Shown here piece by piece: positions 1-8,753 of a DNA stretch of 64,000 nucleotides. This DNA is from an uncultured Eubacterium sp. (GTDB lineage Bacteria > Bacillota > Clostridia > Lachnospirales > Lachnospiraceae). Under the pieces are notes generated by a model. It was not told where the DNA came from. It made no database searches and worked only from the letters and a program-made list of their open reading frames with translations. Location: positions 27,088 through 91,087 of the forward strand of contig CAJTZX010000008.1 of assembly GCA_910584345.1 (NCBI GenBank), read 5' to 3'. The translations under genes were made by a program, and so were the position numbers. How positions within the stretch are numbered: position 1 is the first letter of the stretch; every line of letters starts with the position of its first letter.

Positions 1-1
1 A

Positions 2-910
2 CTTAATGTAATATCTCCTACATGGTTTTATTTAAATGATAACGATGGAAATATTGCAAATTTGGCAAGTGCGGATTATGTAAAATATTGTCATACGCAA
101 GGAGTCGAAGTATGGGGATTGGTCAGCAATTTGGAAAATAAAGACGTTAGCACAACCGAAGTATTAACACATACTTCCAAACGAGAAAATCTGGAAAATC
201 AAATTATTGCAGCGGCAATACAATATGGTCTGGATGGAATTAATGTGGATTTTGAAGCATTAGAATCTGCAGTAGGTGAAGGATTTATTCAGTTTATTCG
301 AGAATTGTCATTAAAATGTGATGGCAACGGAATTGTATTATCGGTAGATAATTATGTGTCATCAGAGTATACAAAGTTTTATGATCGGGAAGAACAGGCA
401 GTTTTTGCAGATTATTTGGTTGTAATGGCTTATGATGAACATTATGCAGGATCGGCGGAAAGTGGATCTGTTGCTTCTATTGGATTTGTTACAAAAGGAG
501 CAGACGATATTTTGGCAGAAGGTGTGCCGGCTGAACAAGTGATTTTAGGTATGCCTTTTTTTACAAGAGTATGGTCTGAAAAACTAAAAGATGGAGACGG
601 AGATGATGTAGAATCTGCGTCTGATGATTATATTCCTTATGAATTATCAAGTGAAGCTGTTGGCATGTTGTCTGCACAGCGTCTTATGGAAGTAAATGGT
701 GCAGAAAAAACATGGCTGGATCAGATGGGACAGTATTATACAGAATATGTGAATAACGATGTGACATATAAAATATGGTTTGAGGATGTCAAATCTATAG
801 AAGAGAAACTAAAGGTTATGAAGTCACATGAGTTTGCAGGAGCATCTTTCTGGAAGCTAGGATTAGAAGATCCGGCTGTCTGGAATACAATAATAAAATA
901 TATTCATTAA
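2..910 (+). CDS. Glycoside hydrolase family 18 protein, 5' end outside window
   Basis: The frame is open from base 2, so the start lies upstream; about 302 C-terminal residues are visible. The visible part begins with a PTWFYLND-type strand as in YaaH/SleL-like GH18 proteins. The family signature DGINVDFE lies at about residues 78-85 of the visible part, its final Glu being the expected catalytic acid, and a late FWKLGLEDP segment matches the last barrel strand (SFWRLG in relatives). GH18 enzymes of this type act on N-acetylglucosamine linkages of peptidoglycan or chitin and in Clostridia often help spore cortex or wall turnover. A CwlD-type amidase gene follows 76 bases downstream, which fits a cell-wall role. 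The substrate is inferred. Confidence 0.85.
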   Translation, partial: LNVISPTWFYLNDNDGNIANLASADYVKYCHTQGVEVWGLVSNLENKDVSTTEVLTHTSKRENLENQIIAAAIQYGLDGINVDFEALESAVGEGFIQFIRELSLKCDGNGIVLSVDNYVSSEYTKFYDREEQAVFADYLVVMAYDEHYAGSAESGSVASIGFVTKGADDILAEGVPAEQVILGMPFFTRVWSEKLKDGDGDDVESASDDYIPYELSSEAVGMLSAQRLMEVNGAEKTWLDQMGQYYTEYVNNDVTYKIWFEDVKSIEEKLKVMKSHEFAGASFWKLGLEDPAVWNTIIKYIH

Positions 911-986
911 GTATTTATGAAAGAAATAGGGATGATTCTGATCTTTTGACATATGTATAGTAATAAAAGCTCAGGAGACAGAAAAT

Positions 987-1673
987 TTGAAACAAAGATT
1001 AGAATTAATAATGTCAATTGTAATTCTTGTATGTGCCTGTATACTGGCTAAGACAAGTGCGATTTATGTGACGGGACGTCAGGTAGAAAAGCAAAAAGAT
1101 TGGATCGTAGTAGATGCTGGGCATGGAGGGTTTGATTCCGGTAAGATAGGTGTAAATGGAGAGCTTGAAAAAGATATCAATTTACAGGTTGCTCTAAAGC
1201 TGAAAAAGACATTGGAAGATATGGGAATGTCTGTAATCATGACACGTGAAGACGATCAGGGCTTATACGATGAAAATGCCAGTAACAAAAAAGCACAGGA
1301 TTTACAAAGACGATGTGATTTGATTAATCAGGAAAAACCATTAATGACAATTAGCATACATCAAAACAGCTATACAAGCCCGGAAATAAAAGGAGCACAA
1401 GTATTTTATTATACAACTTCAACTGAAAGCCAAAAGCTTGCTGAGATATTGCAAAAAACGCTGATAGAGCAGGTAGATCCCCAAAATCACAGGGAAGCAA
1501 AGGCAAATGACAGTTATTATCTGTTGAAAAAGACAGATTCAGTCATCGTAATTGTTGAATGTGGCTTTTTAAGCAATCCACAGGAAGCAGAAAAACTATC
1601 TGATGAAGAATATCAACAGAAAATGGCGGATGCAATTTGTACCGGAATAAACAAATACCTAGGAAGAAACTAA
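987..1673 (+). CDS. cwlD: N-acetylmuramoyl-L-alanine amidase, CwlD type
   Basis: This 228-residue protein has an N-terminal membrane anchor or signal segment (about residues 8-27) followed by an Amidase_3 domain. The zinc ligands can be read: His46 in VVDAGHGG, Glu61 in ELEKD, and His123 in SIHQNS; the catalytic Glu189 lies in VECGFLSN. The size and anchor match CwlD, the spore-cortex amidase that removes side peptides so that muramic-delta-lactam can form. The start is TTG, supported by AGGAGA about 8 bases upstream. Amidase activity is secure; the sporulation role follows from family resemblance. Confidence 0.88.
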   Translation: MKQRLELIMSIVILVCACILAKTSAIYVTGRQVEKQKDWIVVDAGHGGFDSGKIGVNGELEKDINLQVALKLKKTLEDMGMSVIMTREDDQGLYDENASNKKAQDLQRRCDLINQEKPLMTISIHQNSYTSPEIKGAQVFYYTTSTESQKLAEILQKTLIEQVDPQNHREAKANDSYYLLKKTDSVIVIVECGFLSNPQEAEKLSDEEYQQKMADAICTGINKYLGRN

Positions 1674-1698
1674 AATCCAGTTTAAGGATCATAAAATA

Positions 1699-2754
1699 AT
1701 GCGGAAAACAGTAGTGAAAAAGATATCAGAAACCAATATTGACATGGATGTTATCAGACAGGCAGGGCATATTCTGCGAACAGGCGGATTAGTAGCTTTT
1801 CCAACGGAAACAGTATATGGTCTTGGAGCAGATGCTCTGCAGCCAGAAGCATCTAAAAAAATATACGCTGCAAAGGGCAGACCATCGGATAATCCATTAA
1901 TTGTTCATGTATGCAGTTTTAAAGATATAAATAAGATAGTTACACAGATACCACATACGGCTAAACTTTTATCAGAAGCATTTTGGCCGGGACCTTTGAC
2001 AATGATTCTGAAAAAAAGTGAGAAGCTTCCTTATGAAACTACTGGAGGTATGGATACGGTAGCGATACGAATGCCTTCTAATAAAATTGCTTTGGCATTG
2101 ATTCAGGAAGGTGGAGGTTATATAGCTGCGCCAAGTGCGAATACGTCTGGAAAACCCAGTCCAACATTAGCGAAGCATGTTTTTGAAGATCTCAACGGTA
2201 AAATACCATTAGTTTTGGATGGGGGAGCAGTAGGAATTGGCATAGAATCTACGATTGTAGATTTAACAGAAGATATCCCTGTAATATTGCGTCCAGGATA
2301 TATTTCTTTGAAAATGCTTGTACAGGTAATTGGGGATGTACGTATGGACCCTGGTATATTGTCAGATGATGCCGGTACGAAACCAAAAGCACCTGGTATG
2401 AAATACAGACATTATGCTCCAAAAGCAGAAATGATTATAGTAGAAGGTGAAACAGAAAATGTGATTCAGAAAATAAATAGAATGTCGAAAGACAAATTGA
2501 AAGCGGGAAAAAAAGTTGGAATTATTGGTACAGACGAGACAGTTAACTATTATGAATATGGATTGGTCATCAGTATCGGAGGAAGGCAAGAAGATGAAAA
2601 AATTGCTCATAATCTTTATAGGATATTGAGAGAATTTGATGAGTCAGATGTTGACATTATTTTTTCAGAAAGTTTTTCAACATTACGGATGGGGCAGGCT
2701 ATTATGAACCGTTTATGGAAGGCAGCAGGACATCGGGTCATTTTGGCAGAATAG
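1699..2754 (+). CDS. ywlC: L-threonylcarbamoyladenylate synthase (Sua5/YwlC)
   Basis: Makes threonylcarbamoyl-AMP from threonine, bicarbonate and ATP for the t6A modification of tRNAs that read ANN codons. The YrdC/Sua5 core is clear, with the FPTETVYGLGADA nucleotide-binding motif at residues 34-46 and KGRPSDNPL, SANTSGKPSPT and RPGYIS segments later. At 351 residues it is the long two-domain Sua5 form, with a linker (KAPGMKYRHYAPKAE) and a C-terminal Sua5 domain rather than the short TsaC form. It sits 25 bases after cwlD and 13 bases before the next gene, so these are probably cotranscribed. Confidence 0.93.
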   Translation: MRKTVVKKISETNIDMDVIRQAGHILRTGGLVAFPTETVYGLGADALQPEASKKIYAAKGRPSDNPLIVHVCSFKDINKIVTQIPHTAKLLSEAFWPGPLTMILKKSEKLPYETTGGMDTVAIRMPSNKIALALIQEGGGYIAAPSANTSGKPSPTLAKHVFEDLNGKIPLVLDGGAVGIGIESTIVDLTEDIPVILRPGYISLKMLVQVIGDVRMDPGILSDDAGTKPKAPGMKYRHYAPKAEMIIVEGETENVIQKINRMSKDKLKAGKKVGIIGTDETVNYYEYGLVISIGGRQEDEKIAHNLYRILREFDESDVDIIFSESFSTLRMGQAIMNRLWKAAGHRVILAE

Positions 2755-2767
2755 TTGGGGTGAGTAT

Positions 2768-3226
2768 ATGAATACATGTAAGAAAATTATTTTTGCTGAT
2801 AGTGCAGGAAACAGCCGTGCACCAATGGCAGCAGAATTATTGAAAGAATGTACTATAAAACAGTCTATTGATATACAAGCGCGGGGAATTGTTGTCTTAT
2901 TTCCTGAACCTCTCAATCAAAAAGCTGAAGCTGTATTAATTAGTAATGGAATTACATTAGAAAATTACATGTCTAGCCAGCTAGAAGAAGAAGATTTTGC
3001 ACAAGATACACTTGTGATTGTAATGGGGAAAAGTGACAAACAAAAAATTTTGGACATGTTTGGAAATGCAGTTCCGGAAAATGTACAGGTATTGACAGAA
3101 TTGGTCGGGGATGAACTAGAAATTATGGATCCGTATGGAGGTACATTACAGTCATATGGAATCTGTTATGAAACATTAAGTAAATCTATTAAGAAATTAG
3201 CGGCCATGTTAAATCAGAGTTTATAA
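2768..3226 (+). CDS. Low-molecular-weight phosphatase-like protein lacking the nucleophile Cys
   Basis: The 152-residue length and overall pattern match low-molecular-weight protein tyrosine/arginine phosphatases such as YwlE, which often follow sua5 genes. The family P-loop is C-X5-R followed by S-P-M-A. Here the matching stretch is DSAGNSRAPMA (residues 11-21): Arg17 is kept but the nucleophilic Cys is Asp11. The late catalytic Asp is present in DPYGG (121-125). It is therefore either inactive as a Cys phosphatase, a binding protein, or has a changed chemistry. The start ATG follows a GGGGTGAG site. It is followed by a terminator at 3246-3284. Confidence 0.7.
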   Translation: MNTCKKIIFADSAGNSRAPMAAELLKECTIKQSIDIQARGIVVLFPEPLNQKAEAVLISNGITLENYMSSQLEEEDFAQDTLVIVMGKSDKQKILDMFGNAVPENVQVLTELVGDELEIMDPYGGTLQSYGICYETLSKSIKKLAAMLNQSL

Positions 3227-3245
3227 CGGACAGAGAGAATAATAG

Positions 3246-3284
3246 TGGTACATTTTGGGAATAACTCAGGATGTACCATTTTTT
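3246..3284 (+). terminator. Intrinsic terminator after phosphatase-like gene
   Basis: TGGTACAT (3246-3253) pairs with ATGTACCA (3271-3278), followed by a run of six T. It separates the upstream operon from the ATP synthase operon. Confidence 0.75.
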
Positions 3285-3303
3285 CAGTTTTGTTAAAATA
3301 TTA

Positions 3304-3332
3304 TGGACAATTTTGGTATTAGTGCTTATAAT
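3304..3332 (+). promoter_or_regulatory. Likely sigma-A promoter of the ATP synthase operon
   Basis: TGGACA (3304-3309) and a perfect TATAAT (3327-3332) are separated by 17 bases and lie about 45 bases before the AtpZ-like start. Confidence 0.6.
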
Positions 3333-3377
3333 GTATGTAGTGTTTTTCTGCGCTTTATTCAAGGAAAGAGGAGAGTT

Positions 3378-3614
3378 ATGAAAAATAAACGAAGTGTATT
3401 TCAAGCGTTTGCAATGATTATGCAATTTAGTTTAAATATGATTGTACCGATTGTGATGTGCACATTGCTTGGTGTCTGGATTGATGAAAAATTTCATATT
3501 CCGGTTATTACAGTTCCTCTATTTTTAATGGGAGCGCTTGCTGGCTTTCGCAATATTTATATAATGGCAAAAAAAATCTATCAGGATGATTCAAAAACTC
3601 AAAAGAATAAATGA
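3378..3614 (+). CDS. AtpZ/AtpI-family small membrane protein
   Basis: A 78-residue protein with two predicted membrane helices (about 12-32 and 42-62 in VPLFLMGALAGFRNIYIM), the pattern of AtpZ/AtpI proteins found at the head of many bacterial ATP synthase operons, where they help magnesium supply or c-ring assembly. I chose ATG 3378 because AAAGAGGAGA lies just upstream and the promoter's TATAAT would overlap a longer reading. The first gene of the operon. Confidence 0.75.
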   Translation: MKNKRSVFQAFAMIMQFSLNMIVPIVMCTLLGVWIDEKFHIPVITVPLFLMGALAGFRNIYIMAKKIYQDDSKTQKNK

Positions 3615-3667
3615 TGATTATATTTCAAATAATACGAATACATTTTTAAGGAAGGAAATATGCTGAA

Positions 3668-4114
3668 ATGTTTAGACGTTTAAATGAAGCGCTTCCTGAA
3701 TTGCTGCTGGGGATTTTTATTTATGGGATTGTTATCCAGTTGACAGGTATTTGGTTTGTAGAAGATAAGCTTCTTTACAGCAGCGGGCTTTGGATAGGTG
3801 TTATTACTGCAATGGCAATGGCTTACCATATTGCACTTATCATTGCTGAAAGTGTTGACACTGTGGATCCACAGAAGGCAAAAGTCAGGATTATTACAAA
3901 GGGAATTTTGCGTTATGCAGCAGTTGTAATTGTATTTACAGTTACGATGTATTATGATCTTGGTAATCTGGTCACACTATTTATTGGTGTGATGGGTTTA
4001 AAGATATCGGCTTATTTACAGCCGGCAATGCACAAGGTGCTTATAAAAGTAACAGGAAAAGGTGGTGGGTCTTCGGACGAAACTAACACAATGGAAAGGG
4101 AGGTGAAAATGTGA
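3668..4114 (+). CDS. atpI: ATP synthase subunit I-like membrane protein
   Basis: 148 residues with four hydrophobic helices (about 10-30, 37-60, 78-97 and 100-117) and a charged tail, placed directly before the a subunit gene as AtpI usually is. AtpI is an assembly helper for the rotor ring and is not part of the working enzyme. Sequence conservation in this family is low, so the call leans on position and topology. Its last codons overlap the atpB GTG start by four bases. Confidence 0.7.
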   Translation: MFRRLNEALPELLLGIFIYGIVIQLTGIWFVEDKLLYSSGLWIGVITAMAMAYHIALIIAESVDTVDPQKAKVRIITKGILRYAAVVIVFTVTMYYDLGNLVTLFIGVMGLKISAYLQPAMHKVLIKVTGKGGGSSDETNTMEREVKM

Positions 4115-4845
4115 CAAATGCAATCGTAATGTCATCCAGTGCTGACAATATTGACTTTATGATACATGGGTTATTTTCCTATAACTTGTTTGGTCATGAA
4201 GTCTGGATTACTACATCTCATGTATGTATTTTAATTGTTTTATTGTTTCTGATTGGATTTGCTCTTATAGCAAATATAAAAATGCGCCATGCAACAGAAA
4301 TACCGGATACATTCCAAAATATATTGGAGTTGATTGTAAGTTCGCTGGATGGTGTTGTTGAGGGAACAATGGGAAAGAATGCTCCGAAGTTCGTTAACTA
4401 TATTAGTACGATCTTTATCTTCATTCTTATGAGTAATATATCCGGTTTGTTTGGTTTAAGGCCACCAACAGCGGATTATGGTACTACACTTGCTCTGGGT
4501 CTGATTACATTTACGTTGATACATTTTTGTCAGTTCAAGTATCAAAGTCCAAAGAAAATCTGGACAGACATGTGCTCGCCATTACCACCATGGCTTCCAA
4601 TCTGGTTCCCAATTAACCTTATCAGTGAAATTGCGGTTCCGATTTCCCTGTCTTTGCGTTTGTTTGCAAACGTATTGTCAGGAACAGTCATGATGGCGCT
4701 CATTTATGGTTTATTATCAAAAGTGGCTATTATTTGGCCGGCAGCGCTTCATGTATACTTTGATTTGTTCTCAGGAGCAATTCAGACGTATGTATTCTGT
4801 ATGTTGACAATGACTTATATTAGTCAGCAGATGGAAACAGACTAA
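4111..4845 (+). CDS. atpB: F0F1 ATP synthase subunit a
   Basis: Stator membrane subunit that forms the ion half-channels against the c-ring. The 244 residues hold several membrane helices and the hallmark segment SLSLRLFANVLSG, whose Arg is the essential stator arginine, plus a late SGAIQTYVFCMLTMTYI helix. The start is GTG, overlapping the upstream stop (GTGA) and preceded by AAAGGGAGGTG, which points to translational coupling. Confidence 0.95.
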   Translation: MTNAIVMSSSADNIDFMIHGLFSYNLFGHEVWITTSHVCILIVLLFLIGFALIANIKMRHATEIPDTFQNILELIVSSLDGVVEGTMGKNAPKFVNYISTIFIFILMSNISGLFGLRPPTADYGTTLALGLITFTLIHFCQFKYQSPKKIWTDMCSPLPPWLPIWFPINLISEIAVPISLSLRLFANVLSGTVMMALIYGLLSKVAIIWPAALHVYFDLFSGAIQTYVFCMLTMTYISQQMETD

Positions 4846-4893
4846 TAAGAAGGATCTTATTTTAATGAATGAAAATTTAGGAGGAAAATCATT

Positions 4894-5148
4894 ATGAATA
4901 TCACAGGACAAGATTTAATTTTAGCATGTTCAGCAATTGGTGCAGGTTTAGCAGTTATTGCAGGTATCGGGCCTGGTATTGGCCAGGGTATTGCTGCCGG
5001 ACATGGTGCAGCAGCAGTTGGAAGAAATCCTGGTGCAAAATCTGATATTATGTCTACGATGCTATTAGGACAGGCTGTTGCCGAGACAACTGGTTTATAT
5101 GGTCTGTTAGTAGCTATGCTCTTGCTTTTCGTACAGCCATTATCATAA
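4894..5148 (+). CDS. atpE: F0F1 ATP synthase subunit c (sodium-type motif)
   Basis: The 84-residue rotor subunit has two helices joined by the polar loop GRNPGAK. The ion site reads Pro27 and Gln31 in GIGPGIGQG of helix 1, and Val62, Glu64 and Thr65 in GQAVAETTG of helix 2. This is the Gln-Val-Glu-Ser/Thr signature known from sodium-driven rotors such as that of Ilyobacter, not the proton type. The gene has a strong AGGAGG site and sits in its usual place between atpB and atpF. Confidence 0.96.
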   Translation: MNITGQDLILACSAIGAGLAVIAGIGPGIGQGIAAGHGAAAVGRNPGAKSDIMSTMLLGQAVAETTGLYGLLVAMLLLFVQPLS

Positions 5149-5214
5149 AGAAATAAGACGCATCAGCGTCTATGTAATGGAAATAAGACGGAAAGGAGGC
5201 TGAACTGAGCGAAT

Positions 5215-5730
5215 ATGGAAAGATTATTTAATCTTGATTTTCAATTGATTCATGATGCTGTGCTTCTGGCGATTGCAATATTTGTACTGTTTATGGCATT
5301 ATCTTACCTGTTGTTAAATCCGGTTAGAAAGATGTTGTATGAAAGACAGAGAAAGATTCAGGGTGATATTGACAGTGCAAAAGGCGATAAAGAAAAAGCG
5401 TCTGCGATGAAAGCAGAATATGAGGAAAAGCTGAAAAATGCAGATAAAGAAGCAGAAGCTATTTTAAGCGAAGCACGTCAAAAAGCATTGAAAAATGAAG
5501 CACATATTATCGAAGAAGCAAAGCAGGAAGCTGCCCGTATCATTCAACGTGCCAACGAAGAAGCAAAACTTGAAAAGAGTCGCGCGATGGATGAGATGAA
5601 ACAGGAAATGATTACAGTTGCATCCATGATGGCTGCAAAGGTTGTGGCAGCGTCTATAGATACAACCGTTCAGAATGGGCTTGTAGAAGAGACATTGAAA
5701 GAAATGGGTGATTCGACATGGCAAAGCTAG
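5215..5730 (+). CDS. atpF: F0F1 ATP synthase subunit b
   Basis: Peripheral stalk subunit: one N-terminal membrane helix (about residues 15-35) followed by a long charged helix rich in Lys, Glu and Ala (about 45-140), which dimerises to link the membrane part to F1. The 171-residue length is typical. Its last 13 bases overlap the start of atpH. Confidence 0.94.
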   Translation: MERLFNLDFQLIHDAVLLAIAIFVLFMALSYLLLNPVRKMLYERQRKIQGDIDSAKGDKEKASAMKAEYEEKLKNADKEAEAILSEARQKALKNEAHIIEEAKQEAARIIQRANEEAKLEKSRAMDEMKQEMITVASMMAAKVVAASIDTTVQNGLVEETLKEMGDSTWQS

Positions 5731-6272
5731 TTTCAAAAACATATGGAGATGCATTATTTGAGCTGGCTTTGGAATCCGGACAGATTGACGTGTTGTTTGA
5801 CGAAGCGAAACGGATGCTTAAGATTGTTCAGACGAACGAAGATCTTGCTAAGATGATGAATCATCCAAAAATAGTGATAGAAGAAAAACAAAAAATCATC
5901 GAAGATGTTTTTAAAAACCGTGCGTCAAGAGAAATGATCGGGTTATTGATGATGATTATTGCCAAAGGTCATTATCAGGAATTTGACGGGGTATTGCAAT
6001 ATTTTATTGAGCAGGTGAAAGAGTATAAGAAAATAGGTACTGCTTATATTACATCTGCGATGGATTTGTCTTTGATGCAGAAAGATGCAATTCGCAGAAA
6101 ACTGCTGGAGACAACTAATTATGTACAGTTTGAGTTTATATATGATATTGATCCATCTTTAATCGGAGGGATTGTAATTCGGATTGGGGACAGAGTGGTA
6201 GATGGCAGCGTAAAAAATAAGTTAGCCAGATTGACTTCGGAATTGTCCAAATTAAAGTTACAGATGCCGTAG
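5718..6272 (+). CDS. atpH: F0F1 ATP synthase subunit delta
   Basis: Peripheral-stalk cap that joins subunit b to the alpha3beta3 head. The 184 residues show the OSCP/delta pattern: N-terminal SKTYGDALFELALESGQ, and a C-terminal DPSLIGGIVIRIGDRVVDGS signature. The gene overlaps atpF, as is common in this operon. Confidence 0.95.
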   Translation: MAKLVSKTYGDALFELALESGQIDVLFDEAKRMLKIVQTNEDLAKMMNHPKIVIEEKQKIIEDVFKNRASREMIGLLMMIIAKGHYQEFDGVLQYFIEQVKEYKKIGTAYITSAMDLSLMQKDAIRRKLLETTNYVQFEFIYDIDPSLIGGIVIRIGDRVVDGSVKNKLARLTSELSKLKLQMP

Positions 6273-6312
6273 TAATATGGCAAAAACAGTTGAAAGTAGG
6301 TGACTATTATCC

Positions 6313-7818
6313 ATGAATTTAAAACCAGAGGAGATTAGTTCAGTCATCAAAGAACAGATCAAGAAATACGCTGCGGAGCTGGAAGTTGCGGATGTTGGCA
6401 CAGTTATTCAGGTAGCGGATGGTATCGCGCGTATTCATGGTCTGGAAAATGCGATGCAGGGTGAGCTGCTGGAATTTCCAGGTGAAGTATATGGAATGGT
6501 ATTAAACCTTGAAGAAGATAATGTTGGCGCCGTATTGCTCGGCGATCAGAAAAGTATCAATGAGGGAGATACCGTTAAAACAACCGGAAGGGTAGTAGAA
6601 GTTCCGGTTGGAGATGCTATGATTGGCCGTGTTGTGAATGCATTAGGACAGCCTATCGATGGCAAAGGACCAATTAAAACAGAAAGATTTCGTCAGATTG
6701 AAAGAGTTGCATCTGGTGTTATTTCAAGAAAATCTGTAGATACGCCACTGCAGACAGGTATTAAAGCAATTGATTCTATGATACCGATTGGCAGAGGACA
6801 AAGAGAACTGATTATTGGAGACAGACAGACAGGCAAGACAGCGATTGCGATTGATACGATTATTAATCAAAAGGGTCAAGGTGTAAAGTGTATTTATGTT
6901 GCAATTGGCCAGAAAGCTTCTACCGTTGCTTCTATCGTAAAGACATTGGAGGAGTTTGGAGCTATGTCATATACGACGGTAGTGGCTGCTACGGCAAGTG
7001 AGCTTGCACCATTACAATATATTGCTCCATATTCAGGCTGTGCAATCGGAGAAGAATGGATGGAGAACGGGGAAGATGTTCTTGTTGTTTATGATGATTT
7101 GAGTAAACATGCTACTGCATATCGTACACTTTCCTTGCTGTTAAGAAGACCACCAGGCCGTGAAGCATATCCAGGTGATGTATTTTACTTGCATTCTAGA
7201 TTGTTGGAGCGTGCAGCAAGACTTTCAGATAAATTAGGCGGAGGTTCTTTGACGGCTTTGCCAATTATTGAAACACAGGCAGGCGATGTGTCTGCATATA
7301 TTCCAACAAATGTAATATCAATTACAGATGGACAGATTTATCTGGAAACAGAAATGTTTAATGCAGGTTTTCGCCCAGCAATTAATGCCGGTTTGTCTGT
7401 ATCTCGTGTAGGCGGTTCAGCACAGATTAAGGCAATTAAAAAGATATCTGCTCCTATTCGTACGGAACTGGCACAGTATCGTGAGCTTGCAGCTTTTTCA
7501 CAGTTTGGTTCTGAACTTGATGCCGATACAAAGGAAAAACTGGATCAAGGTGAAAGAATTAAGGAAATTTTAAAACAGCCGCAATATCAGCCAATGCCGG
7601 TAGAAAAGCAAGTTATTATTATTTATGTTGCTACGAATAAATATTTACTGGATATTCCAACGGATGAGATTCTTCGATTTGAAAATGAATTGTTTGATTA
7701 TATTGATACAAAATATCCGGAAATACCAGAATCGATTCGTACAACAAAAGTGTTGGAGGAAGATATCGAAAAGACTTTGATAAAAGCAATTGAAGAATGT
7801 AAAAAATCATTTCGGTAG
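6313..7818 (+). CDS. atpA: F0F1 ATP synthase subunit alpha
   Basis: Non-catalytic nucleotide-binding subunit of the F1 head. The P-loop GDRQTGKT lies at about residues 169-176, and the signature PAINAGLSVSRVGGSAQ follows near residue 360. The 501-residue length is normal for the family. An RBS (AGTAGGTGA) precedes the ATG. Confidence 0.98.
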   Translation: MNLKPEEISSVIKEQIKKYAAELEVADVGTVIQVADGIARIHGLENAMQGELLEFPGEVYGMVLNLEEDNVGAVLLGDQKSINEGDTVKTTGRVVEVPVGDAMIGRVVNALGQPIDGKGPIKTERFRQIERVASGVISRKSVDTPLQTGIKAIDSMIPIGRGQRELIIGDRQTGKTAIAIDTIINQKGQGVKCIYVAIGQKASTVASIVKTLEEFGAMSYTTVVAATASELAPLQYIAPYSGCAIGEEWMENGEDVLVVYDDLSKHATAYRTLSLLLRRPPGREAYPGDVFYLHSRLLERAARLSDKLGGGSLTALPIIETQAGDVSAYIPTNVISITDGQIYLETEMFNAGFRPAINAGLSVSRVGGSAQIKAIKKISAPIRTELAQYRELAAFSQFGSELDADTKEKLDQGERIKEILKQPQYQPMPVEKQVIIIYVATNKYLLDIPTDEILRFENELFDYIDTKYPEIPESIRTTKVLEEDIEKTLIKAIEECKKSFR

Positions 7819-7853
7819 AAAGATATAAAAATAAAATAAGGCGGTGACAGATT

Positions 7854-8711
7854 ATGGCTTCGATGAGAGACATAAAAAGACGTAAAAGCAGCATACAGAG
7901 TACGCAGCAAATCACAAAAGCCATGAAATTAGTTTCTACCGTAAAACTGCAGAAAGCAAAAACACATGCAGAACGGACAGATCCGTATTTTCAGCATATG
8001 TATCATACTGTTACATCTATTCTCGCAAGATCAGGAAACATGGATCATCCATATCTTGCTAATAATGGTTCAGATAAAATAGCTGTTGTAGTGATTACTT
8101 CTAATCGTGGTCTTGCCGGTGGCTATAACTCTAACATTACGAAGCTGGTACAAAACAGTGGAATTGAGAAAGACAAGGTGTTGTTATATACGATTGGTAC
8201 AAAAGGAAAAGATACGCTGGAACGAAAAGGATATCATGTGGCATTGGATGCTTCAGATGTAATAGAAAATCCTACTTATAAGGATGCAATGGAAATTTGT
8301 GACAAAGTACTAAAGGATTTTACGGAAGGAAAAATAGGTCAGATTTATTTGGCATATACTCATTTCAAAAATACCGTAGTCCATGTACCGAGCTTTATGA
8401 AGTTGCTTCCAGTAGAGTTTTCAGAAGAAGAGATGTCTGCAGCCGATAAAAATCTGATTATGAATTATGAGCCGAATGAAAGAGAAGCTCTGGATATGAT
8501 TATTCCTAAATACGTGACAAGTATTTTTTATGGTGCACTTGTAGAAGCGGTTGCCAGTGAGAATGGTGCGAGAATGCAGGCAATGGATTCTGCTACAAGT
8601 AATGCGGAAGAAATGATTAGTGATTTGTCTCTGAAATATAACCGTGCCCGTCAAGGTTCCATTACTCAAGAGTTGACTGAAATTATTGCTGGTGCGGAAG
8701 CAATTAGTTAG
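7854..8711 (+). CDS. atpG: F0F1 ATP synthase subunit gamma
   Basis: Central rotating shaft. The protein begins MASMRDIKRRKSSIQSTQQI and ends with EMISDLSLKYNRARQGSITQ, the two conserved helical ends that form the coiled coil inside the head. The 285-residue length is standard. RBS AAGGCGGTG precedes the ATG. Confidence 0.97.
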   Translation: MASMRDIKRRKSSIQSTQQITKAMKLVSTVKLQKAKTHAERTDPYFQHMYHTVTSILARSGNMDHPYLANNGSDKIAVVVITSNRGLAGGYNSNITKLVQNSGIEKDKVLLYTIGTKGKDTLERKGYHVALDASDVIENPTYKDAMEICDKVLKDFTEGKIGQIYLAYTHFKNTVVHVPSFMKLLPVEFSEEEMSAADKNLIMNYEPNEREALDMIIPKYVTSIFYGALVEAVASENGARMQAMDSATSNAEEMISDLSLKYNRARQGSITQELTEIIAGAEAIS

Positions 8712-8753
8712 AAATATTGTGCGAATATATAGAAAAAGGAGTGATAAAAGAAA

